Shown: positions 46,767-57,221 of the stretch, in pieces
Layout: every line of letters starts with the position of its first letter
Numbering within the stretch: the stretch's first letter is position 1
Assembly (NCBI GenBank): GCA_963693315.1
Contig: OY856186.1
Location: forward strand, 138,044,439 to 138,108,438
Direction of reading: 5' to 3'
Origin: Diogma glabrata
Lineage: Eukaryota; Arthropoda; Insecta; Diptera; Cylindrotomidae
DNA: 64,000 nt
Notes under the pieces: generated by a model
What the model saw: the letters and a program-made list of their open reading frames with translations, nothing else
The model's database searches: none
Told to the model about the DNA's origin: nothing
Program-made: the position numbers and the translations under genes

Positions 46767-48470
46767 ATGAAGAGCTGTATCGAAAACATCAACCAACATG
46801 CAGCTAATGGAAATTCGGAAGAGGTGTGTTTTGCCAATGTACGGAATCTGACAAAAGATTTCCACCCAAGATCTACAGCCATCAAAAAGGGAAACCACGA
46901 GCTTACAACAAGTGAACGTGATGTGCTGGAAGTATGGCGATCCCACTTTCAAGACCTACTGAATAGGACGAATAAAGTTCATCCTCATCGAGCAATTGCT
47001 CCGTCAAGTGAGGAGATTTTTGTCCCTTACCCAATAATAGAAGAAGAGGATGCTGCCATCAAGAAATTAAAAAATGGCAAATCACCAGGTATCGATGGAA
47101 TCCCTGCAGAACTATTTAAGAATGGAGGAGCAGCTCTGGTCTCACGTATATATGATCTGATTCTTGCAATCTGGGACCAAGAATAACTACCTGCTGAATG
47201 GAAAACAGCTCTCATTGTTCCGCTACATAAAAAAGGTGACCGCCTAAAGTGTGCGAATTATCGTGGAATCGCACTGTTGAACACTGCATATAAAATACTA
47301 GCAAGTACTCATCCCGTTCGCCGAATCTATCATCGGCGACAATCAGTGTGGTTTTTATCCCAACCGTTCAACCACAGATCAATGTTTTACCATAAGGATG
47401 ATTCTGGAAAAATGTTGGTAGTACAACATCAGCATTCACCAGCTCTCCGTTGATTTCAAGCAAGCATATGATAGCATCATCCGCGGCAACCTCTGGTCCG
47501 CACTCATATGCCTTGATATTCCAGCGAAACTTGTTTCTCTGTGCAAACTCATAACATCGGGATCAAACTGTAGAATAGTAATCGAAGGGACAGTTTCTGA
47601 CTCTTTTGATATAACATCAGGTGTTCGACAAGGTGATGCACTCGCGCCCGTACTATTTAAGTTGGTGCTTAAGTACGCGATAAGAAAAAGCCGCATTGAG
47701 ACACAAAACTGTATATTTAACAAATCTAGTCGAATTCTTGTCTATGCAGATGATATTGTGCTTCTCGGACGTAGAACTAGCAATATCAAGGATATTCTCT
47801 CTCAGCTTGAAAGAAATGCTAAACGACTTGGATTATGCATTAACACCGGCAAGACTAAACTTTTAACAACATCCAGGAATATACTTCCCGGCAATCTGAA
47901 TACTGGCGACTATAAAGGAGAACGTGTAGAAAACTTCAAATACCTCGGGTCTGTAATAACATCGTCAAATGACATGCAGGCAGATATTAAAGCCCGTGTC
48001 TCAGCCGCATACAGAGTTTTCTACGCATACTCAAAACTTTTGCGATCCAAACATCTTTCGCAACCGTGCAAACTCACACTTTACAAAGCATTAATCCGAC
48101 CTGTGCTTACCTTTGGAAGCGAAAGCTGGACACTGACTTCCTCCGATTGTAGAATTCTATCAACATTCGAGAGGAAAGTCATACGAACAATTTATGGTCC
48201 ATGTAAAGTTGCTCAAAATCAGTATAGAATCCGAATGAATCATGAAATCAGACAGCTTCTTGGAGGCTGCGATGTAATCGGATTCATTAAATCTAACCGG
48301 ATTAGATGGTTTGGTCATGAAGAAAGGGCTCCATTAGATAGAATGATAGAAAAGCGTCCCAACAACCACCAGCTGGTGTTCGTTGAAAAGGAATACCTTG
48401 ACAACGCTGGCGTGGTGACATCATCCAAGACCTTCGTGATATAGGATGTCGAAACTGGGATCAACTGATC
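46767..48470 (+). pseudogene. RTE-like reverse transcriptase, unit 1
   Basis: 46767-47186 contains KNGKSPGIDGIPAELFKNGG (RT fingers) and ends at a stop after WDQE. Alternate frames then give [29 protein letters not shown], and [14 protein letters not shown] with shifts near 47320 and 47460. The 47662-48444 frame holds the catalytic VYADD (about 47740-47754), NTGKTKLLTTSRN, LGSVITSSNDMQADIKARVS and LTFGSESWTLTSSD. The catalytic pair of Asp is intact, but the gene cannot make one protein. Confidence 0.8.
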
Positions 48471-48484
48471 ATGAAACGAGATGA

Positions 48485-49365
48485 TTGGAAGCTGATTGCA
48501 CAGACGGCGAAATCCCTTCATGGGATGTAAACGCCAGAGAGAGAGAAAGCCAAATTCTTGGCTATGCAGATGATATTGCGTTTCTCGGACGTAGACCAAG
48601 CGGTATTAAGGAAAGTCTCTCTCAGCTTGAAAGAAATGCTAAACGACTTGGATTATGCATCAACACCGGCAAGACTAAGCTTTTAACAACATCGAGGAAC
48701 ATACCTCCCAGCAATCTGAATGCTGGCGACTATGAAGTAGAACACGTAGAAAACTTCAAATATCTTGGGTCTGTAATAACATCGTCAAATGACATGCAGG
48801 CAGATATCAAAGCCCGTGTCTCAGTCGCATACAGAGTTTTCTACGCATACTCAAAACTTTTGCGATCCAAACATCTTTCGCAACCGTGCAAACTCACACT
48901 TTACAAAGCATTAATCCGACCTATGCTTATACCTCTGGAAGCGAAAGCTGGACACTGACTTCCTCCGATTGTAGAATTCTGTCAACGTTCGAGGAGAAGG
49001 TTATACAAACAATTTATGGTCCATGTAAAGTTGCTCAAAATTAGTATAGAATCCGATTTAATCATGAAATCAGACAGCTTCTTGGAGGCTGCGATGTAAT
49101 CGGATTCATTAAATCTAACCGGATTAGATGGTTTGGTCATGTAGAAAGGGCTCCATTAGATAGAATGATATAAGAGCGTCCCAACAACAACCAGCTGGCG
49201 TTCGTCGAAGAGGAATGCCTTGACAACACTGGCGTGATGACATCATCCAAGAACTTCGTGATATAGGATGTCGAAACTGGGATCAACTGGTCATGGAACA
49301 AGATAATTGGAAGCTGATTGCACAGACGGCAAAATCCCTCCATAAGACGTAAATTCCAGAGAGAG
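48485..49365 (+). pseudogene. Duplicated RT C-terminal part, unit 2
   Basis: This repeats 47738-48540 with about 90-95% visible identity: GYADDIAFLGRR at 48560-48595, then the same GKTKLLTTSRN and GSVITSSNDMQ blocks. It diverges in frame near 48930 (a frame shift in the equivalent of LTFGSES) and has a stop in the equivalent of QNQYRIR. The junction lies at about 48552, within gagagaaagcc/aaattcttgg. Confidence 0.8.
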
Positions 49366-49404
49366 ACAAATCTCTCTCTATGTACATTTATACTCTAAGG
49401 TTTA

Positions 49405-49427
49405 ATCAATTTCCAATTTCCAATTTC
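49405..49427 (+). repeat. Short tandem 3' tail (caatttc)3
   Basis: Three heptamers in a row mark the 3' end of the RTE-like element. Confidence 0.75.
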
Positions 49428-49469
49428 CCCTTAATATGTCTTTTTGAGTTTTAAAAACTAGCATCTAAT

Positions 49470-49590
49470 TCAATTGGGATCATCCCGGAATGAAATATAA
49501 TACATTTCAGCCCGGGATCCCTGGATATATCTGATTTTAGCCCGTCATCCTGGAAAACAATTTAACGGGAAATGAGAAGCCCTAATTGGT
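49470..49590. mobile_element. Possible single end of a hAT-like element
   Basis: At the right edge, read inward on the minus strand, the text is tagggcttctcatttcccg, resembling an AGGG-type hAT terminus. Inside are repeated cccgggat / atcccgg words typical of subterminal clusters. No matching left end or TSD was found. Confidence 0.3.
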
Positions 49591-51361
49591 AGGAAATCGT
49601 ATAAGTTTAAATCAATATTTATAGAGCCTCACAATTTAGAAATCATCATAGGCCATACACATAGTAACGGCGGCCCTAAAAATGGCATATTATCAAAAGA
49701 ACAAATGATTAGAGCTTTCTCTATCACTTCCAACCTTGCTCAAAGCAATTAGATTTTATTTTTAGAAATATCCTATTTTAAGAACCATTTTTATCTCAGG
49801 ACCTTGTCTGAAAGATTCCCAAAGATCCTCTCCCAAAGATCCCAATGGAAGAATGTTTAATTTTTTAGGTTTTCCTATCAGTTTTTTGGTAGAAAACTGT
49901 CTTATAAGGAATCACACCATTACACTTCACCACACTTGCCATTTGCCAATAAACACAATAATCTCTTAGCTTTGTAGCTTTACTAAGATGGAATTACAAT
50001 AACACAAAACTAAACCGTTGATATGCCTAAGACCGAACACCCAAGTAACTATCGGCTGCAAATTAAAACGCAATAGAGAAGTTGTGTTGAGGATTCGAGT
50101 GGATGTAGTAATACCTGTAAGGAAACTCTGCATCTTCGCCATATAAAGAAACCTCAATTCGATTTCATTTTTGAAAGTGTTTATAATGCATACTGTACTG
50201 GAAATAGTATAGCCAGACATCGAAAAATAAAATGCAATAACTAACTAATACCCTTAGAATACAAATCAAATCTTCTAATCCGTTCAACCCAACCATTTCT
50301 ATCTCTCTCTCCAAAAAAACGAAAACTTTAATCTTTTCAATAGACATATCCTTTTTCAACAGCTTTAAACTTAACAGAAAACTAAACAACCAAACAAAAC
50401 GACAAGAAATTGCATTCCCAAGAGACTAGCAATAAATTTTGGTGACATTTGGTCAATTTTTTATGTATCATCCAAAAAATTTACTTTCAAGGAACAACTA
50501 CTCCCTTTTATATTGTGGATACATTTTTTGTCTTTCCATTTTGTTTGTACTTTTCTTGTTTGTTGTCAAAAATGTTAAATCTTTTTATTTTTGTTAGAAA
50601 TATGATGTTTAGGCAATTGAGAGTTTTATAAATGGATATCTTTACGAAATGATGTGTTTTTTTTTGTGCTCAACAGGTGAAGAAGAATAAAAATTCGTCG
50701 TTTGCGAAGTTTAATTTAATTCTAAATTGGGAAAATATGATATAAATCTTAAAAGTAAAACAATAAAACAAATATTTAATGATTAACAAAGTTTTGGAAG
50801 TTTGGAAACCTATGGAATCACCGCAAAATACAAATGTCAAAATAATAATTTTATTTGGTTTTATTTTCGTATTCAGTCACAGACGGATTAAGACTAATTA
50901 ATAAAGCATAAATCTTGTCATTTTAATCAAAAGCCACAATGAATCAAAAACCTTATCATATTTTATGTTTTTAATATTTCAACAAACATATAAATCAAAA
51001 TTATATTAAACCAAAAAGGTTCAACTAACCCAACCCATTTATAATTTATAAGTTTTATATAAGAAAATTTAAAAAAAATTCAACAACATTAGAATGTCGT
51101 TTACAAAATTTTTTATGATGAATTAATTATGTTTATTTATAAACAATTTCGATTATGATATAACCATTTTCAGTTCTGGAGGTTTGTGGTATATGTTGAG
51201 GATCTGTATTTCTTAGTTCTTAGTTCTATGTCATAGTATTTTCTTATTAAAATTTTGATTAAAACTGTTGGGTATCCATTAGTGTATGAGCTATATCAAT
51301 GGTTTTACAGAGAATGTAACAAAACTTTTTACACGGATTATTTTGTACACACATTATTTGA
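49591..51361. other. AT-rich stretch, no gene seen
   Basis: Frames of 60-84 codons on both strands lack recognisable domains. No repeats noted. Confidence 0.5.
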
Positions 51362-52270
51362 ACAATAGGCAAAGGTCTCAAAACTGTAAAGAATGTTAAA
51401 ACAATTCATACCAAAAACAAAGACCATACAGAAAAAATGAATAAAATAAATTTATTCTATGAAATTAATTGTAAAGATTGTGTTGGAACTTATATAGATA
51501 TGACTGGTCAGAAGCTGAGGAATAGAATAAAACAGCATAAACTTGACCACAAACAGAAACACCTAAATCTTCAATTAACGGCAGCTGTTCAACACTCTAT
51601 CCAAACTCGACACACATTTGATTTTGACAATCCAAGAATTTTGTCGTTCGATCGTGACAAAACTAAACGAGCAATTAAGGAGATGTTATTCATAAGTGCC
51701 ACTGCCAATAAAGATACAGTGAATTTTAGGATAGACACTGGGAACTTAAGTAAATCATATGCACAGCTCATTGCAGCGATAGATAGAAACCAACATACAG
51801 GTAAGAAAATTGCGCGCGCACAACATTCCTAACAATGAGAGCAGATATAATTAACAAAATGAAAAATAAATATAGTGCAACACATATAAATATTAATTAA
51901 AAAAAAAATATATGTTACGTATAAAAACAAGGAGATCATTAACCTCCAATGTCAGCAAATTAATTTTAATGTTTTAATTTTTAATACTGTTTATTCTTTT
52001 ATTTTAATTTTTTGACTAAATGAACCAGAGGTTGTTCTATCAGAATAATTAGTTTGTTGTTTTTGTTTTGTTTAATTAGCTATGAGTTATAAATAATAAG
52101 TTTAGACTTAATAATATAAAAACAACATAATGTAATTTTAATATTAAATTTCCCTTTTTAATACAAATAATTTTAAAATGTAACTAAATGATAAGAAATA
52201 AAATGAATATTGTTTTTTAGATATGGAGATTATAATCACCGAAACGTCTCTCAAATTATAAACGTTTTGA
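51362..52270 (+). mobile_element. Penelope-like element 3' fragment
   Basis: It contains the GIY-YIG endonuclease portion (see CDS), then an A/T-rich 3' region. Near 52230 is a gaaacgtctc word of the type found near Penelope-like termini. The RT portion upstream is missing, so this is a 5'-truncated copy. Confidence 0.65.
51437..51832 (+). pseudogene. Penelope-like GIY-YIG endonuclease domain, partial
   Basis: The 131-codon frame shows FYEINCKDCVGTYIDMTGQK (the CxxC and the degenerate YIG-type strand), RNRIKQHK (with the conserved Arg and His-containing helix) and KTKRAIKEMLFI (with the conserved Glu). Similar sequence extends upstream of the ATG in the same frame (words KTVKNVKTIHTKNKDHT), so the ATG is not the true start. 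In Penelope-like elements this domain cuts the target and follows the RT. The frame is open here but the RT is absent, so it is a remnant. Confidence 0.7.
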
Positions 52271-52420
52271 AAATTAAGAAAGAAAAAATACATATGTTTT
52301 ATTAAATCTTGATTTTCAATTGAATGAAAAGTAGTCTATCATCTGATCTTACGGCGAAGGTTGACCCACTGTTGCCAAAAGATATAACTAAAAAGAAATT
52401 AAAACGAAGGACTAAAGGCT

Positions 52421-52751
52421 CGTTGACACTAAGATAGTTTACAATCTGAAAGTTGGGGGCTTTAAAAGCGGGCGAGTTCGCTTGTTAGATAGTGTCGATG
52501 ACACACAAAATGGTTTGCTTGCTCAAAAGTCAACTAGCTTACTTAGAAAATTATCTTACAAAGTTTAGTGATTCACATTAAAAAGTAAAATTTTACAATC
52601 ATACTACTAGCAACTACGATTATATGCGGCTAGTTTACAAGCCAACAATCGCACAAGCCAACGATAACAAGAACATGTTGAAACGTTGCGAGTTTACAAT
52701 CAGATTGTAAACTCGCTGGATAGTAGATTGTTAACTATCCTAGTGTCAACG
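52421..52751. mobile_element. 331-bp MITE with ~25-bp TIRs
   Basis: The ends read cgttgacactaagatagtt and, inward from the right, cgttgacactaggatagtt. Matching continues for several more bases (acaatct). An internal perfect palindrome gcgagtttacaatc/gattgtaaactcgc lies at 52688-52716. No clear TSD was seen, so the superfamily is undetermined. Confidence 0.75.
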
Positions 52752-53589
52752 AAAGTACACAAAACATTTTAGAAAAACTAAAATAAAATTTCTTAAGGTG
52801 GGTGCTAAACGATCAAAATATATTGACAATAAATAATTTTTTCAACCTCATAACTAAATTCATTAACAACATATGAGAAATTCTTCATTAATAAATTATG
52901 TAGAAATAATAAATTACAAAAACAAGAAATCATTATCTAAAATTACTCAATCAATCATACAAATTTCTGAATTCCTTCTAATTAAACAATGACACAGGAA
53001 GAAAACTAACCAAAATAAAGCAAAACAAACAAAAAAATATATATAACGGATAGTTAGAAAAAATCTAGATTTTATTCCTTATATTTTGAGCAGAATAAGA
53101 TAAAACAAAATCAAATCTGCCACGCACAAAAAATTATTTTTAAAATAAAATTAAAATATCTGAGGGCGGAAAGTACAAAAATAAAATTTAGCGGTTTTTT
53201 AACTGTTAGCAATTTATTTTGGAAAACAGAAACTATTTGAAGGCCAAATAAAATTAAAATCGAAACACTGTTATGGAATATTCATGACTTGAATGACGTA
53301 ACACCAAATATGTTGTTTCATTTAAAATATGTTGTTTCACCGGAAACAACGGCATTTTAAAGGTAGACATTTAAAGCATATTGCAAAATAAGAAACAGTT
53401 GTATACGGAATGCAATAAGGTTTAGAGTTATCGTAAGTAGCTTGTAAAGTTAATCTTAAACTGTGCAAACATTTTTGCAATCGTATAAGATAAATGAAAC
53501 TGTATTTTAAATACAAATTTTAGTTTTTTGAATAAAAATGTTAAATATTTTAAATATACGCTATTATCGACGCTTTGTTTATACTACTA
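52752..53589. other. AT-rich stretch, no gene seen
   Basis: No recognisable gene, RNA or repeat. Confidence 0.5.
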
Positions 53590-55830
53590 CTAGTGTATTA
53601 CTTCGGTCTGAAAGACCTAAGTATTACATTCATTAGCCAAAAGTGAAATTCTTACCCCCACTTTTTTGGCATTTCTCGACGTTTTAGGACCTACTGATGC
53701 TAAAACGGCAAAAAAAAATGTATGTCTGTCTGCCGGCCGGCCGTCCGACCGGCCGTCATTACCTACGCTGCAGGGAAAACCACTGGAGGGATTTCAAAAA
53801 TTTTTTTTCTAAAAATAGGTTAACTCAAGGGACAGGTCCGAAAGGACGCTGTGTTCGATAACTGTACCGGAAGTGTGTCAAAAAATCATTAAGTGTGTCG
53901 AAAACAGCAAATTTTCATATTTTTGGCTTAAAAAACGTTCATTTTAAGTGATTACGAGTAGGAACATTGAATTTGGAGAAATCTTGATGGTCGGGATTGG
54001 TATGTGAGACCAAAATCTAGATTATTGCTTTATAAGTTTGTCAAAAAAATGTTGTCAAGTGTATCAAAAGAAAGATTTTTTACCCAATTTTTTGGAAAAA
54101 AATAAAATTAATTATTTGTTTGAATTTTATTATTATTATTGAAAATTATGGCATTATAAGTTTGTCAAAAAAATAATGTCAAGCGTGTCAAAAAATGGTT
54201 TCATTTATTTTTTTAGCCAATTTTTTGGAAAAAAAAATTTAGCTGTTTTTATGACGTAAATTAAATTGAAAATGAAATTGGACATAGAAATTTTTGAGTT
54301 TGTTAGTTACTTCGGTCTGAAAGACCTAAGTATTACATTCATGAGCTCAAAATGAAATTCTTACCCCCTATTTTTTTGGCATTTCTCGACGTTTTAGGAC
54401 CTACTGATTCTAAAAAAGTAAAAAAAAAAATGTATGTCTGTCTGCCGGCCGGCCGGCCGTCCCTCCATCATTACCTACGCTGCAGGGAAAACCGCTGGAG
54501 GGATTTCAAAATGTTTTTTTTCTAAAAATAGATAATCTCAAGAGACAGGACCAAAAGGACGCTGTGTTCGATAACTGTACCGGAAGTGTGTCAAAAAAAT
54601 CATTATGTGTGTCAAAAATAGCAAATTTTCATATTTTTGGCTTAAAAAACGTTCATTTTAAGTGATTACGAGTAGGAACATTAAATTTGGAGAGATCTTG
54701 ATGGTCGGGATTGGTTTGGGTGATCAAAAACTAGATTATTGCATTATAACTTTGTCAAAAAAATGTTGTCAAGTGTGTCAAGAGAAAGATTTTTATTTAT
54801 TTTTTTACCTAATTTTTTGGAAAAAAAAATAAAATTAATTGTTTGTTTGAAATGAAGTTTTATTATTATTATTGAGAATTATGGCGTTATAAGTTTGTCA
54901 AAAAAATGTTGTCAAGTGTGTCAAAAGATTTTTATTTATTTTTTACCCAATTTTTTTAGAAAAAAATAAAATTAATAATTTGTATGACATGATATTTTAT
55001 TATTATTATAGAGAATTATGGCATTATAAGTTTGTCAAAAAATAATGTCAAGTGTGTCAAAAAATGATTTCATTTAATTTTTAGCCAATTTTTTGGAAAA
55101 AAAAATTAAGCCGTTTTTATGACGTAAAATGTAATTTAAAATGAGATTGGACATGGAAATTTTTGAATTTGTTATAGTTTTTGAAATATTTTTGGGATTT
55201 TGAAAAAGTTTGTATTATTGATTTTGTAATAATTTTTGCAATATTTTTAGAATTTCGGCAAAAGTTTTAATTTTTGATTTTGTAAGAATTTTTGGAATAT
55301 TTTTAGGATTTTGAAAAATTTTTTATTTTTGATATTACCATAATTTTTGGAATTTGGAAAAAATTTTCAATATTCGATTTTGTAATAATTTTTGCAATAA
55401 TTTTAGAATTTTGGAAAAAGTTTGAATTTTTAAGAATTTTTGATATATTATTGGAATTTAGAAAAAATTTAAATATTTGATTTTATTCTAATTTTTGGAA
55501 TATTTTTAAAATTTTGAAAAAGTTTGATTTTATTTAATTTAACAATATTTTTGGAATTTTGATTATAATTTTCCGGCAACGTATTGATATTTCGTGTTAG
55601 TTTTGTAATAAATTTTTAAACAGAGATAAAAAATACTTGTACTTTAACAAAGAGTTATGTTTGATATACATCGCTGCCCAAAACTAAAAACCATGTCCTC
55701 CTAAAAGTTTTTTGCCGAAAACTATATCGAAATCCTTTACCCAGACCGAAGTCTTGATATCTCAGAGCTGTGAGATTTCAGCCCCTCCATATTTTTGCGT
55801 TGAGTTTCTAAAGCTGTATAAAAAATATTC
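53590..55830 (-). repeat. Helitron-like repeat, copy 2, with tandem 3' ends
   Basis: On the minus strand the unit ends with a hairpin ggtctttcagacc, then 11 nt, then CTAG before T (53590-53593), the pattern of a Helitron 3' end. The ~700-bp terminal segment occurs twice in tandem (hairpin word at 53603 and 54309). The inner one ends in ctaa. Shared parts include the GGCCGG/cagacagacatacat block (about 53720 and 54440) and the tgattacgagtaggaac block (53949 and 54661). The ~57-bp A/T array spans 55150-55560. There is no Rep/helicase frame, so it would be non-autonomous. The class is inferred from structure only. Confidence 0.5.
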
Positions 55831-56675
55831 TGCTGTAGTTTGAATCAATTAAGTCGTTGTATATTTAGTTTTTGACACCAAAGTTTGCAAAAAGCTGCCT
55901 TTTTTATTTTTTTTTTCATTACATGTTTCATTTAAAGTTCTTAATTTAAATACATAAAATTTGTTTGGCATATTTTTCTATTCTATGTACAAAGTAAATT
56001 CTATAAACATTAAGAAATAAAAAATTTTAAGAAGAACAAGAGAACTAGAAATAAATTTTGATATTGAGTCAAGCTATATGTCTGAAAGTTAGTTTTCCAT
56101 CTTTATAATATATGAAAAATTCTAAAGCTTCTTCACTCTTTGCTGTTATAAGTTTTATTTTCATATTTTAAAATTGTAATTGCGGGTTTTTTGTTTTATT
56201 TTTATGGTTGCACAGAAAATTTTATAGTATGACGTGATGGTTAGATGAAAACTAATGATTTTATAAAAAGTTTAGTTTTCAAAACGACGAAGAATGAAAC
56301 TGGAAAGAAAATAAACGAAAACAATTAATTTTTTTTGTATATTTTATTTTCAAATGAGCTTCTTGCATGTGAGTCGTATTTTAGAGCATTTGCTATATAT
56401 TTATTTATTATATCACTTCCTCTTCAACATTAATGAAACTATGTAGCACTAAGAAATGTCAGTAATTTCTTAAACAAACGATCTTTAGTGTTTATTTATC
56501 GTATGACCATCACATAGTTGAAATGCTTACTTTAAATTGCAAAAACTCCAAGCGGTTAGATATATAGGTAGATTTCTTGACCAAACAGTAATGTGTAATT
56601 ATATATATTATATTAGTTTAAATAAAAAAATAATTATAAACAGATATCAAACAAATTTTAAAAAGAAAATTAGTT
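55831..56675. other. AT-rich stretch, no gene seen
   Basis: Nothing recognised before the 5' end of the next LINE. Confidence 0.5.
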
Positions 56676-57221
56676 GCCGCAGGAGGGATCGATTTTGATC
56701 GATTATGATCAATGTTGATCTACGGGTCTGACTACCCTGCGTACTCCAGTCCCTGCCATTGACATATGAGTTTGCGTGAGATATCACATACCACTGGCAA
56801 TGGCAGGAGATGTCATTACCCAAGATGATATCTTAGGGTGCTGGCGGACGAACTTTAATTAGTCAACGGCAGCACTTCCAGTCTTAGCTGGGCAGCGTTC
56901 CGTAGCGGTACCGCTTATTAGGTCTTCCGAGGAATCGAACCAACACGTAGTTATGTGTGGGCTTTGTGCCTCGATTAAGGTGGTGGGCGGTGCGTCTGGG
57001 GTGCGCTGCATCAGCTGGATTATTGGCATTTAGTTTTGTTTTGTTTTCTGCAAATTTCTCACAATATGTTTTTCACTTATTATTTTGTTATTATTTCTTC
57101 ATCTTATCATGAAATATTGGCATATGTCATATTTTGTAGTATGATAGGATTTTTTACTTAGTTATGCATTTTAAAATAAAACACAAAAAAATAAAATAAA
57201 CATTTTGATATATATATATAT
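56676..57221 (+). promoter_or_regulatory. 5' UTR / internal promoter region of the LINE
   Basis: Non-coding leader shared with the minus-strand derivative at 19070-19560 and, in part, with 17655-17795 and 33724-33811. It is GC-richer over 56730-57010. On its minus strand it contains ggttcgattcc, which looks like a Pol III B-box, but no matching A-box was found. By analogy with related LINEs it should carry the internal promoter. That role is inferred. Confidence 0.5.

Larger units (their letters stand above)
45223..49430 (+). mobile_element. RTE-like LINE, near full length but broken, 3' part duplicated
   Basis: A probable 5' UTR at 45223-45630 (GC-richer than its surroundings, with an agggctaacaccccatttcc word) precedes the endonuclease. 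EN, linker, RT and C-terminal domain follow in several frames to about 48540. The part from just before the YADD box to the 3' end is then repeated once (48552-49365). The element ends in a caatttc heptamer tail (49405-49427), as expected of RTE-type elements rather than poly(A). Confidence 0.8.

Noticed and set aside
56935..56960. ggttcgattcc on the minus strand as a tRNA-derived SINE promoter
   Set aside because: The block is explained as the LINE 5' UTR in the same relative orientation at two loci, and no A-box was found at the right distance.
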